Of a DNA stretch of 64,000 bases, positions 10,196-18,218 are shown in pieces; the stretch's first letter is position 1, and every line of letters begins with the position of its first letter. The position numbers and the translations under genes are program-made. This DNA comes from Lactiplantibacillus nangangensis (GTDB lineage Bacteria > Bacillota > Bacilli > Lactobacillales > Lactobacillaceae), in NCBI RefSeq assembly GCF_005405065.1, contig NZ_BJDI01000008.1:62001-126000 (forward strand). Reading direction: 5' to 3'. Below the pieces are notes generated by a model, which saw only the letters and a list, made by a program, of their open reading frames with translations, was not told where the DNA came from and ran no database searches.

Positions 10196-10227
10196 AGTAT
10201 AGTGAGCGATCACTGGTTGGTGGTCAA
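10196..10227 (-). promoter_or_regulatory. Candidate MFS gene promoter with 20-bp spacer and dyad
   Basis: TTGACC and TATACT on the minus strand are separated by 20 bases. Within and at the edge of the spacer is AGTGA-TCGC-TCACT (10201-10214), an inverted repeat. Over-long spacers carrying a dyad are the hallmark of MerR-family-activated promoters; that link is inference only. Confidence 0.4.
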
Positions 10228-10270
10228 TTTTATGTATTGTTTTTGTAACGATGCCGCAAAAAAGTTTACA

Positions 10271-10298
10271 AAAAAAAGACCACCCGTAGGCAGTCTTT
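10271..10298 (-). terminator. Terminator after rpsO
   Basis: A 10-bp stem AAAGACTGCC/GGTGGTCTTT (two G-U pairs) with a TACG loop is followed by T residues on the minus strand, 14 bases past the rpsO stop. Confidence 0.85.
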
Positions 10299-10311
10299 CT
10301 GAAATTCAATA

Positions 10312-10581
10312 TTAACGACGAAGACCAAGATTTTGAATTAAATCACGGTAACGGTTAACATCTTCCTTACGCAAGTATGCTAATAAGTTACGACGATGAC
10401 CAATCTTCTTCATCAACCCACGTTGTGAGTGGAAGTCTTTCTTGTGAACACGTAAATGTTCGTTTAATTCGTTGATGTCTTCAGTTAAAACTGCAACTTG
10501 GACTTCAACTGAACCAGTATCGCCTTCGTGACGGGCATATTTATTAATAAGTTCCGTCTTTTTTTCGCGTGAAATTGCCAT
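10312..10581 (-). CDS. rpsO: 30S ribosomal protein S15
   Basis: 89 residues, the standard size. Binds the three-way junction of 16S rRNA early in 30S assembly (family knowledge). Seen: [12 protein letters not shown] start, the [16 protein letters not shown] segment, and the basic [20 protein letters not shown] helix. The start at 10581 has AAAGGTGG about 9 bases upstream. A longer in-frame ORF to 10704 is 5' leader, not protein. It is transcribed alone and divergently from rpsT. Its leader may carry an autoregulatory structure (10582-10668). Confidence 0.98.
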   Translation of the reverse strand: MAISREKKTELINKYARHEGDTGSVEVQVAVLTEDINELNEHLRVHKKDFHSQRGLMKKIGHRRNLLAYLRKEDVNRYRDLIQNLGLRR

Positions 10582-10668
10582 GTGTATCAACCACCTTTCG
10601 AATAATTGCCCTAAACTGAGTAAGTCGCTGGTGGTGCGCGATAAACTAAGTAAAGGGTTGCTGAACAC
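10582..10668 (-). promoter_or_regulatory. rpsO leader with anti-Shine-Dalgarno loop
   Basis: On the minus strand a small hairpin TCGC-GCACCACCA-GCGA exposes ACCACC (plus-strand 10630-10635). This is the exact complement of the GGTGGT in the rpsO ribosome site (plus-strand 10590-10595). CCCT and AGGG flank the hairpin and can pair. Pairing the loop with the ribosome site would block translation. S15 autoregulates through varied leader structures in several bacteria, so this is a plausible S15-responsive element, not a proven one. Confidence 0.4.
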
Positions 10669-10675
10669 TTGATAT

Positions 10676-10704
10676 AGTCTAGCAAAGTCGCTCCTAAAAA
10701 GCAA
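10676..10704 (-). promoter_or_regulatory. Candidate rpsO promoter
   Basis: TTGCTT, 17-base spacer, TAGACT on the minus strand, giving a leader of roughly 85-90 bases. Confidence 0.55.
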
Positions 10705-10745
10705 GCCTTAGAACATATCAAGCCAAATTACTTTACACATAACAG

Positions 10746-10774
10746 TTGCAATCAGGCCGGGGCTTATGTATAAT
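10746..10774 (+). promoter_or_regulatory. Candidate rpsT promoter
   Basis: TTGCAA, 17-base spacer, TATAAT on the plus strand, about 35 bases before the rpsT start. Close to consensus. Confidence 0.75.
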
Positions 10775-10808
10775 AGCATTTGTTGAAAAAATGATGGAGG
10801 TGAATCTG

Positions 10809-11063
10809 ATGCCAATTATCAAATCCGCTATTGAACGCGTGAAAACAAACAATAAAGCAAATGCCCGTAATACCACTCAAATGAGTGCAATGCGGACTGC
10901 TGTTAAAAAATTCGAAAATGCTAAAACTGCCGGCGCTGACAACGTCGATGATTTATACTTAGCAGCCGTTAGCGCTGTTGACAAAGCAGCTTCCAAAGGG
11001 CTTATCAAACGTAACAAGGCTTCTCGTGACAAGTCACGTATGGCTGCTCGTTACGCTAAGTAA
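10809..11063 (+). CDS. rpsT: 30S ribosomal protein S20
   Basis: 84 residues, very basic and helical, typical S20 ([20 protein letters not shown] start). Binds 16S rRNA in the body of the 30S subunit (family knowledge). The ATG at 10809 has GGAGGTG just upstream; the in-frame extension to 10746 runs through the promoter and is not coding. It is a single-gene unit, divergent from rpsO and convergent with the comE-holA operon. Confidence 0.97.
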   Translation: MPIIKSAIERVKTNNKANARNTTQMSAMRTAVKKFENAKTAGADNVDDLYLAAVSAVDKAASKGLIKRNKASRDKSRMAARYAK

Positions 11064-11074
11064 TGTGCACTTCC

Positions 11075-11106
11075 AACTCCCGAGCATCTGCTTAGGAGTT
11101 TTTTTG
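11075..11106 (+). terminator. Terminator after rpsT
   Basis: AACTCC...GGAGTT stem with further weak pairing inside is followed by eight T residues on the plus strand. Confidence 0.75.
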
Positions 11107-11113
11107 TGCTTTC

Positions 11114-11159
11114 AAAAAGGTCGCTTAGACGTGGAAATTCCCGTTTAAGCGACCTTTTT
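11114..11159. terminator. Bidirectional terminator between rpsT and holA
   Basis: A 14-bp perfect stem AAAAAGGTCGCTTA with its complement and an 18-base loop lies between two convergent units, with T residues at the end on both strands. It probably ends the comE-holA transcript and backs up the rpsT terminator. Confidence 0.85.
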
Positions 11160-11175
11160 AGTCTCAATCACGCCT

Positions 11176-12219
11176 TTACCGTACCCCAACTGCGCGACGG
11201 TCATTGACAAATTGAACCATAAATAATTCAAATAAGAGTTCTGGATCACGTTGCGTCGTCTTCATCTGAACTTCCGTCTCCAAAAGGCCGAGATAAGCTG
11301 CCCGTAACGTCGGTTGATCAAATTGGCGTACGACTTGCATCGCCAATTTAACCCGGTATGGATGCACTTTTAAGGTACTAGCCAAACTTCCCTGACTGTA
11401 ACCGGCTTGGGCTAAGACTTTGACTTGTAGTAAAAGTCGGAACTGTCCAAGTAAAATTGCATTGATTTTAAGTGGGGCTTCTTGAGCCGCCACCAATTCA
11501 TGATAGAGTTCAACCGCCGACTGCGTGTGATAACGTAAGACATCATTCACCAGATCAAAAACATTTTGTGTTAATGATTTGGTCACTAACGCGTTGACAG
11601 CGGCCGAATCGATTCGTTGCGATTGTGCTGCATAGATCATCAATTTAGGCAATTGTGCCATGATCAAGCCCAGTTGACCATCCGTACGATTCAACAATTC
11701 TTGAAAGGCAGCTGGTTCAATCGAAATTTTTTTGGCCTGTAACGCTTGCTGAACGTAAGCTTGCGTTTCGCGCTCGGAAACTTGATTGACTTCCACGATG
11801 GTCGCTTGCTTTTTAAGCGACTTGACCAGCTTTTTCCGGGCATCTAATTTTTCATAAGGTGCCATTAGAACCAGAATCGTATCAGGTTCTGGTTGATCAA
11901 AGTAATGTTGTAGTGAGTCTAAGTCATGGTCAATTTTACTTTTTTGATGTTCCCCCGTTAAAAAATAGGGATGATTAATAAAGACTAGGCGCCGTTCACC
12001 AAAAAATGGTGCCGACATCGCATCATCCAAGGCCACTGCAACGGGCGTCGTCTCCATATCGTAACTCCCCACGTTCATGGTTCGTTCTTCACTCGGAATA
12101 AGCTGCAACAATTGTTGTTTAAGCTGATCAGCTAAATAGTCGACCGTGCCCAACACAACGTAGATCGACGCGAGTTGGCCCGCCTTGATTTCTTTAATGG
12201 CCTGCTGTGCGTTGATAAT
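11176..12219 (-). CDS. holA: DNA polymerase III delta subunit, probable non-AUG start
   Basis: About 347 residues. HolA loads the beta clamp within the clamp-loader complex (family knowledge). Sequence after position 12216 reads I-N-A-Q-Q-A-I-K-E-I-K-A-G-Q-L-A-S-I-Y-V then VLGTVDYL, matching the first helix and beta strand of HolA. The frame opens after a TGA at 12232-12234, and no ATG, GTG or TTG occurs until GTG at 12156, which would delete that strand. A strong AGGAAGG ribosome site lies 2, 5 and 8 bases before ATT, ATT and ATC codons; I placed the start at the second ATT (12219). The start lies inside the end of comEC (about 25-base overlap), so translation is probably coupled. A sequencing error is an alternative explanation. 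Confidence 0.85.
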   Translation of the reverse strand: MINAQQAIKEIKAGQLASIYVVLGTVDYLADQLKQQLLQLIPSEERTMNVGSYDMETTPVAVALDDAMSAPFFGERRLVFINHPYFLTGEHQKSKIDHDLDSLQHYFDQPEPDTILVLMAPYEKLDARKKLVKSLKKQATIVEVNQVSERETQAYVQQALQAKKISIEPAAFQELLNRTDGQLGLIMAQLPKLMIYAAQSQRIDSAAVNALVTKSLTQNVFDLVNDVLRYHTQSAVELYHELVAAQEAPLKINAILLGQFRLLLQVKVLAQAGYSQGSLASTLKVHPYRVKLAMQVVRQFDQPTLRAAYLGLLETEVQMKTTQRDPELLFELFMVQFVNDRRAVGVR

Positions 12220-14464
12220 AATTACCTTCCTTCAAAAATGTTGTCCATTGACCCGTTTGACCGATGCCAAACCGATAAGTAACCATCCCTTGTAATGCCG
12301 TCGAATAAGTCCGGATTTGCTGGGCTCGTAGTGTCGCTAATGTCTCCGGATTGGGATGTCCATAACGATTATGGCGACCAACCGATAAGATCCCACGCTG
12401 CACCCCTAATTGTCGTAGCACTTGTGGATCTGAGGCCGTTTTACTACCGTGATGTCCTAATTTTAACACATCCACTTTCATGTTCGGATAATGTGCAACG
12501 ATGGCCCGCTCCCCAGCACGATCTAGATCACCGGTAAACATAAAGCGTTGCCCACCAAAAACGCCTGTCAAAACTAAAGAATCCGCATTCTCTGCCTTAC
12601 CAGGCTCAAAGGGATGCACCACCGTCAAGCCATCCGTAAACCGCTGGCCTGCTAAAGCTTCTTGGACGATTGGATGACCAATGGCAGGCGTTAATAATTG
12701 TCGAAATTTAGGTAAGACTGCCATGCCGGCGGGAACCACAATTTTTCGAACCCGAATAAGTTGTAATAATTGACCCAAATCACCCATATGATCGACATCT
12801 TTGTGTGATAAATAGACGGTGTCAATCGCTGAAATGCCTAGTTGATGCAAGTATGGCACCGTTATTGTTGCGACCCGTGCCCGCGGAGCGACCCCCTGTT
12901 GCCACTTAGGCCGTGGAAACTGCAACCGGCCACCGGTATCAATCAAACTAACAGTGCGATTGAATGGTTGCCGGATCAAGATCGAATCGCCTTGACCAAT
13001 ATCAATAAATTGAACCGCACCTGTCAGCGGCCAATGATTGCTGACGATCATTCCAAAATAGACCAAGCCCAATTTTAGCCAGAGCCGCTTAGTTGGTCGC
13101 CGCAATAGCCAGAGCGTCATCAGCCCAATCAACCAGGCTACCCACGCTGGCGGTTGCCCAATCGTGAGTAGTCCCGGCAGTGTTGCGACCCAGTCGAGAC
13201 TCGTCTGAAACAAGGTCAGCCCCCAATCACACCAAGCTGCGACACTGGCCGACCAAAATCCCAGGCTCGCACCAATCAAAGTCAACGGCAATAAGACCCA
13301 AGTAAAAATTGGTGCCACCAACACGCTCACCACAATCGTTAACAAATGCCACTGCGCTGTCGCCAACAAGATCACCGGTAAGCTCAATAGCTGAATCCAC
13401 CCTGCTAACTGCCAAGCCGGTAACCGTGGGTGCAAAATTAGAAATAGTGCCAAGCCATAACTGAGCTGGCCCCCTAGTTGACTTAATACCAACGGATTTT
13501 GCCAGATACCTAGTAGCAATGCCACACTCCAACCAGCCAAGGCCCGTTGCGGTTTGCCAGTAACAAGTTGCCAGCCAATCGACAGCATGACCGTCACCAC
13601 TGCCCGTTTGAGGCTATCCGCACCGCCGCCCAGCACTAGCACCCACGGCAAGGTGCCTAGTAACCAAAGATCAATTGTCGGCCGACTCAAATGACAACGA
13701 ACCAGCCACCAACGACAAAAACTGACCAGCAAGATCACGTGCATGCCGGACAAACTAAATAGATACAGTAGCCCTAATTGCTGAACACTCGTCATTACCG
13801 TGCGAAAAGTTGCGGGACGTGCTCCAATCAACAGACTAGTCGCGTATAGCTGCAACCTTTTGGGTAGTTGCTGGCTGGCAAGCATAAACTGTTTGCGCCA
13901 ACTGTGTACCAAATCCAAACCGGCTAACCAGCCTGACCGTGGCCTGGCTTGAATTTGTTGGACCGTCGCCAAAGTTAATTGATGAGAGATCCCCTGACTA
14001 CGATAATAATTCGGCGCGTTAAACTGTCCTGGATTTGTCGGTGGCGGGACTGGTGACCACTCGCCTTGAACGCGCCAACTGGTCCGCTGACGTAATTGCT
14101 GCAACCGGTGCTGCTCACCAGCATCCGCCAAGCGCCCATAGACGATGACCCGCCCCAACTGACTGGTTGCCACCAGTTGATACTGCCCACCATTAACACT
14201 AATTTGATCCGGTTGGACCGCTAATGTTAGTGAAAGCTGGCGTGGATTCTCGCGCTGAATTCGAACAAACTGCGCATTTTTGAAACTTAGCCACCCTGCC
14301 AACCCGATCACGCAAATCAAGTTGACAACTAATACCCGCTGCTGCTTGAGACACATGACGCGAATCAACCAGAAGAATAACAAAATGGCGGCTACCCACT
14401 GTTGACCGACCAGCCAACTACTCAGTAGACCGCCACTGATAGCGGCAAAGAATAGCGCCCGCAA
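12194..14464 (-). CDS. comEC: Competence protein ComEC, DNA uptake channel
   Basis: 756 residues. Forms the membrane channel through which single-stranded DNA enters (family knowledge). Seen: N-terminal hydrophobic segments and soluble domain, a central multi-spanning Competence domain (about 230-490), and a C-terminal metallo-beta-lactamase-like domain with SHKDVDHMGD and LGHHGSKTASD motifs. TTG start at 14462-14464 directly follows the TAG stop of comEB in the same frame, and no clear ribosome site is visible, so it probably depends on translation of comEB. It is intact, suggesting at least latent competence genes. Confidence 0.95.
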   Translation of the reverse strand: MRALFFAAISGGLLSSWLVGQQWVAAILLFFWLIRVMCLKQQRVLVVNLICVIGLAGWLSFKNAQFVRIQRENPRQLSLTLAVQPDQISVNGGQYQLVATSQLGRVIVYGRLADAGEQHRLQQLRQRTSWRVQGEWSPVPPPTNPGQFNAPNYYRSQGISHQLTLATVQQIQARPRSGWLAGLDLVHSWRKQFMLASQQLPKRLQLYATSLLIGARPATFRTVMTSVQQLGLLYLFSLSGMHVILLVSFCRWWLVRCHLSRPTIDLWLLGTLPWVLVLGGGADSLKRAVVTVMLSIGWQLVTGKPQRALAGWSVALLLGIWQNPLVLSQLGGQLSYGLALFLILHPRLPAWQLAGWIQLLSLPVILLATAQWHLLTIVVSVLVAPIFTWVLLPLTLIGASLGFWSASVAAWCDWGLTLFQTSLDWVATLPGLLTIGQPPAWVAWLIGLMTLWLLRRPTKRLWLKLGLVYFGMIVSNHWPLTGAVQFIDIGQGDSILIRQPFNRTVSLIDTGGRLQFPRPKWQQGVAPRARVATITVPYLHQLGISAIDTVYLSHKDVDHMGDLGQLLQLIRVRKIVVPAGMAVLPKFRQLLTPAIGHPIVQEALAGQRFTDGLTVVHPFEPGKAENADSLVLTGVFGGQRFMFTGDLDRAGERAIVAHYPNMKVDVLKLGHHGSKTASDPQVLRQLGVQRGILSVGRHNRYGHPNPETLATLRAQQIRTYSTALQGMVTYRFGIGQTGQWTTFLKEGNYYQRTAGH

Positions 14465-14950
14465 CTAGTTACGATTTAATAAAATATGTGCCAACCCAAG
14501 TTTATCAAGGTCAGTTTGGTCAAAAGCCACTTGTTGAAGTGCAACGTGTTTGCGTTCAATCAATGACATCGCATACGCGTCGTTATGATAATTTCGCAAA
14601 TAATGAATTTTTGTAATGCCAGCTTGCAACAACATCTTAGTACACTGTAAACAAGGAAAATCAGTGACGTAAATCTCGGCACCATCCGTGGCGGCACCAA
14701 ACTTGGCACACTGTAAGATTGCATTCATTTCCGCATGAATCGTGCGGACACAATGCCCATCAACCAAATAACAGCCTTCGTCGATACAATGCACATCGCC
14801 AGAAACTGAACCATTATAACCACCGGCAATAATGCGCTTGTCACGGACGATTGTGGCCCCAACTGATAAACGTTCGCAAGTACTCCGGGTCGACAATAAT
14901 ACCGCCTGCATCATAAAATACTGATCCCAAGGAATTCGTTGATCTTTCAT
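14465..14950 (-). CDS. comEB: dCMP deaminase family protein ComEB
   Basis: 161 residues. Zinc-dependent deaminase converting dCMP to dUMP (family knowledge); its place in the comE operon is conserved though it is not needed for DNA uptake in Bacillus. Seen: HAEMNAI zinc/catalytic motif and PCLQC zinc ligands, plus GGYNGSVSG substrate loop. ATG at 14950 with GCGAGG upstream. Ends in TAG touching the comEC start. Confidence 0.93.
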   Translation of the reverse strand: MKDQRIPWDQYFMMQAVLLSTRSTCERLSVGATIVRDKRIIAGGYNGSVSGDVHCIDEGCYLVDGHCVRTIHAEMNAILQCAKFGAATDGAEIYVTDFPCLQCTKMLLQAGITKIHYLRNYHNDAYAMSLIERKHVALQQVAFDQTDLDKLGLAHILLNRN

Positions 14951-15002
14951 TATTTTGCCTCGCTTTCAATGACAGTAGTATACCAAATTGTTCGGCACAC
15001 GA

Positions 15003-15713
15003 CTAGACCGTCAATTGGTCTTTAAATTTTGCCAACGTTTTATCGCCAAACCCACCAACCTTTTTTAAGTCGGCCACACTTTTAAACCCACCATGTTGCT
15101 CACGATAAGCAATGATTTTTTCAGCCTTCTTTTGACCAACTCCTGATAGCTTCTGCAATGTTGCTACATCGGCCGTATTTAGATTAACCACAGCCTTGGT
15201 GTCCGACGGTTTCGCATTTGTCCCGGTCTGACTCGTTGTGAGTGTCCCTGCATTAGTGGGTGCCGTAGTCGGTGGCACTGGCATGGTTGGTGGCTTTTCA
15301 CCTTTGACTGGCACATAGATGACTTGCTGGTCTGTCACTTTGGCTGCCAAATTAACTTGTGCTTGATCCGCTTGTGGTAACATGCCCTGTGCTAGCGTTA
15401 AAGCATCCGCGACGCGCATATCGGTCCGAACCTGATACAATCCCGGTTGTTTCACGGCGCCCTTCACATCAACGTACAATGGCCCACTATTGGCCTTAGC
15501 CACAGCTTTGGCACTTCCTTTAGACGACCCCGAACTCGTCTGCTGCCGAACTGCTTGACTCCCCAAGGCCGCATCCGGCATCGGTGGTGCGGCAACAGGC
15601 GGACGTAATAGCGCCACCAAAATAACTCCCCCAAAACTTAAACAGCCAAGCCCACCAATGATGACCGTGACCAATCGATGTGCCTTCACCCAACTGAAAA
15701 TTTCATTGACCAA
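15003..15713 (-). CDS. comEA: Competence DNA receptor ComEA
   Basis: 236 residues. Surface-anchored protein that binds double-stranded DNA and hands it to ComEC (family knowledge). Seen: one N-terminal membrane anchor (VTVIIGGLGCLSFGGVILVA, about 14-33), a flexible low-complexity stretch, a SLBB-type domain (GAVKQPGLYQVRTDMRVADAL), a Pro/Thr linker and a C-terminal double helix-hairpin-helix domain (LNTADVATLQKLSGVGQKKA). TTG start at 15713 with GGGATGAG upstream. First gene of comEA-comEB-comEC-holA. I did not find a convincing ComX box upstream. Confidence 0.94.
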   Translation of the reverse strand: MVNEIFSWVKAHRLVTVIIGGLGCLSFGGVILVALLRPPVAAPPMPDAALGSQAVRQQTSSGSSKGSAKAVAKANSGPLYVDVKGAVKQPGLYQVRTDMRVADALTLAQGMLPQADQAQVNLAAKVTDQQVIYVPVKGEKPPTMPVPPTTAPTNAGTLTTSQTGTNAKPSDTKAVVNLNTADVATLQKLSGVGQKKAEKIIAYREQHGGFKSVADLKKVGGFGDKTLAKFKDQLTV

Positions 15714-15777
15714 TTTTTCTCATCCCCTAACACTTTGTAGTTACGTAGAAGATGATCCTAACCCTTTAAAAAGGCAC

Positions 15778-15805
15778 AAAAAAGGTTGTGACAATTGTCA
15801 CAACC
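15778..15805 (-). terminator. Terminator after sepM
   Basis: GGTTGTGACAATTGTCACAACC is a perfect palindrome (positions 15784-15805) followed on the minus strand by six T residues. It separates the ylbG-sepM operon from comEA. Confidence 0.88.
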
Positions 15806-15807
15806 AC

Positions 15808-16851
15808 TTAATGTGTTTTCAAATATTTTATGGCTTGGTTAAATGAACTTACAGGCACAACCTTCATCTCGGGAGCATATTTCTTGGCAGTCGCTTTAGC
15901 CACCTGATAATTGGTCTGGTGATTTTCTTCAAGTGCTAAAACCGCTTTGGTTGGTTTGAGATATGGGGCAAAGAAAATCGTGGCCCCCGCTTTTTTAGCG
16001 GCAATGATTTTCTTATCAATCCCACCAATTTCGCCAACCGACCCGTCAGGATTAATCGTCCCAGTCCCAGCAATCTTGCGACCACGACGAATATTCTGAT
16101 CAGTCAGTTGTTGATAGATCTGCAAACTAAACATCAGGCCAGCTGAAGGGCCACCGATAGCACCTGGATTGACTTTAACCGGAATTTTAGTGGTCACTTT
16201 GACATTATCTGTCAATCCAATCCCAATCCCGGCACGATGCGTGCTTAATTTAATCAATGGTGCCGTCGCTTGTTTGAGCTTGCCGTCGTGCTGATACGTC
16301 ACTGTCACTTTTTTACCAACACCTTGCTTCGCAATATAGCGCTGATAGCCTTGGGCCGTCGTAAAATGATGCCCGTTAACCTTGGTGATCGTATCGCCAA
16401 CTTTGACGTCTGACTTAAACTTTGAGTTGGCTTGCACGGTCAACACATAAATCCCACGATAAGTCTTATGGTATTCCGCATGGGCCGCTGAATAAGCCGT
16501 CGCGATTGCTTCATTGATCGCACTTTGCATGTAAAAATTCTGCACCTTATCGTAGGTTGCGTCATCTTGGCCGGCATTAACTTCAGCGGCACTGACGACC
16601 GAATAATGTGGATTAACTTGCGCGTACAACCAAGTAATCGGGCGCGCTGGTGCTTGTAGCACTGAGGTCAACATAAATTTACCCTTACGTTGATCAGGAT
16701 GCCCTTTGATCTTAACAAAAGACTTTAGATTGTTAGCACTGCCCGGCCCCTCAATATAATACGGTAGCGGAACGTAAAATAGAACTAATATCGCAATGAC
16801 CGCCACGATGGCAAGCCAATAGTGACGTAAAAATCGTTTGAATTTCGTCAT
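15808..16851 (-). CDS. sepM: Membrane-anchored PDZ/Lon-type protease (SepM/YlbL family)
   Basis: 347 residues. Seen: one N-terminal membrane helix (about 13-32), a PDZ domain (around 125-210, with KVGDTITKVNGHHF) and a C-terminal Lon-type domain with the catalytic serine in GPSAGLMFSL and lysine in KKIIAAKKAG. Streptococcal SepM trims a competence peptide outside the cell, and Bacillus YlbL is a related protease (family knowledge); the substrate here is unknown. ATG overlaps the coaD stop by one base (TAATG), so the two are translationally coupled. Confidence 0.92.
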   Translation of the reverse strand: MTKFKRFLRHYWLAIVAVIAILVLFYVPLPYYIEGPGSANNLKSFVKIKGHPDQRKGKFMLTSVLQAPARPITWLYAQVNPHYSVVSAAEVNAGQDDATYDKVQNFYMQSAINEAIATAYSAAHAEYHKTYRGIYVLTVQANSKFKSDVKVGDTITKVNGHHFTTAQGYQRYIAKQGVGKKVTVTYQHDGKLKQATAPLIKLSTHRAGIGIGLTDNVKVTTKIPVKVNPGAIGGPSAGLMFSLQIYQQLTDQNIRRGRKIAGTGTINPDGSVGEIGGIDKKIIAAKKAGATIFFAPYLKPTKAVLALEENHQTNYQVAKATAKKYAPEMKVVPVSSFNQAIKYLKTH

Positions 16852-17336
16852 TAGCCGCGTTCCTTTAATCGTTGTGCTAGCTGCGCCGCCACTGAATCTG
16901 GGACATAGTCACGCACATCTGCCCCCATCTTAGCGACTTCCTTAATCAAGCTCGACGAGAAATACGCATACGGTGGCCGCGCCAACAAACAAACCGTTTC
17001 AATCTCATCATTTAAAGATTGATTCATCCACGCAATATCACGCTCATAACCAAAATCCTGCTCATTTCGCAAGCCACGCACTAAAACAGTCGCGTGTTGA
17101 GCGGCCATAAAATCGACCGTTAAACCAGCCGCAGCTTGGACTTTCACATTTGGCAAGGCCGCTACTTCAGCTTCAATTAACTGCACTTTTTCAGCCTTCG
17201 TAAATAAGGGTTGCTTGCCAGTATTCGTCATGACAGCAACAATCAATTGATCAAATAAGTGACTCGCCCGTTCAATTAAATCTAAATGGCCACGGGTAAT
17301 CGGATCAAAACTCCCAGGAAAGACTGCGATGGTCAT
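16851..17336 (-). CDS. coaD: Phosphopantetheine adenylyltransferase
   Basis: 161 residues, usual size. Transfers AMP from ATP to 4'-phosphopantetheine, the penultimate step of coenzyme A synthesis (family knowledge). Seen: PGSFDPITRGHLDLI with the TxGH nucleotidyltransferase motif, VRGLRNEQDF, and FSSSLIKEVAKMGADV. ATG overlaps the rsmD stop by four bases (ATGA). Confidence 0.97.
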   Translation of the reverse strand: MTIAVFPGSFDPITRGHLDLIERASHLFDQLIVAVMTNTGKQPLFTKAEKVQLIEAEVAALPNVKVQAAAGLTVDFMAAQHATVLVRGLRNEQDFGYERDIAWMNQSLNDEIETVCLLARPPYAYFSSSLIKEVAKMGADVRDYVPDSVAAQLAQRLKERG

Positions 17337-17905
17337 AGGGCGTCATCCTCCACTGCTATTTTTTGATAAATCGTCAAATAAGTAATGCCATAATTTTGAC
17401 GTCGAATCAACTTAAACCCAGTAATCTCATCCGGCATTTCAGCATTGCCATCCGTTTCGCAAATGACATGACAACCAGGATTAAGCAGTCCCAACGACTG
17501 ACATTTAAGCATATCCTTAACGATTTGTTGCTTTGCGTATGGCGGATCTAAAAAGACCCAATCAAAGCGCTCATTTTTAAAAGCTAATTGTTCCAGGACG
17601 CGTTTAGCATCCCCCTTGATAATTTCAAATCGTTCAGGGGCTTTAGTCACTGCAACATTATCTTTAATCGTCTTGATGGCCTGATACTGACGGTCAATTA
17701 AAACCGCCTGATCGACCCCGCGAGAAACGGCTTCGATACTCAAGCCGCCACTACCAGCAAACATATCGAGCGCCCGACCCCCATCAAAATAAGGGCCAAT
17801 AATATTAAATAAAGCTTCCTTGATTTTATCCGTGGTCGGCCGTGTTTGCATGCCAGGGACCGCCTTCAAGCGTCGGCCGCCAAAAACTCCAGCTACGATT
17901 CGCAT
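17333..17905 (-). CDS. rsmD: 16S rRNA (guanine966-N2)-methyltransferase
   Basis: 190 residues. SAM-dependent methylation of a 16S rRNA guanine (family knowledge). Seen: RPTTDKIKEALFNII, SAM-binding LDMFAGSGGLSIEA, and catalytic DPPY. ATG at 17905. Forms an operon ylbG-rsmD-coaD-sepM with 4-base and 1-base overlaps. Confidence 0.95.
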   Translation of the reverse strand: MRIVAGVFGGRRLKAVPGMQTRPTTDKIKEALFNIIGPYFDGGRALDMFAGSGGLSIEAVSRGVDQAVLIDRQYQAIKTIKDNVAVTKAPERFEIIKGDAKRVLEQLAFKNERFDWVFLDPPYAKQQIVKDMLKCQSLGLLNPGCHVICETDGNAEMPDEITGFKLIRRQNYGITYLTIYQKIAVEDDAL

Positions 17906-17921
17906 TTATTTTTCACCAACT

Positions 17922-18218
17922 TTAATCTTCATCATCAACTGGAACCCCAGTCTGTGGCTTAAAGAAGCCTTTATCAACACGTTCACCGAAATTCATATCA
18001 ATATCCGGCCGATAAGAAGGTTCGACCCGCCGGACAAAATTCAACTTTTTGAGTTTGGCCATCGCTGGCTGAACTTGTGCCTCATCCATGTAAATAATGA
18101 CATAATGTTCTTGGCGTGACTGATATTGGACCACCCCAAAACGCTTTAACTGCCGAATTTGTTTCATCGAATGTAAATACACGATCACCGAACGGCGTGG
18201 TTTTACTTTAAATTCCAT
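17922..18218 (-). CDS. ylbG: YlbG family (DUF2129) protein
   Basis: 98 residues, soluble and basic. The pattern VIVYLHSMKQIRQLKRFGVVQY and YVIIYMDEAQV fits the YlbG/DUF2129 family found beside rsmD-coaD in many Firmicutes. Function unknown. The ATG has AGAGGTGG upstream. First gene of its operon. Confidence 0.88.
   Translation of the reverse strand: MEFKVKPRRSVIVYLHSMKQIRQLKRFGVVQYQSRQEHYVIIYMDEAQVQPAMAKLKKLNFVRRVEPSYRPDIDMNFGERVDKGFFKPQTGVPVDDED

Noticed and set aside
10582-10704. N-terminal extension of rpsO (41 extra codons)
   Set aside because: S15 is conserved from MAISREK; the region holds the promoter and leader.
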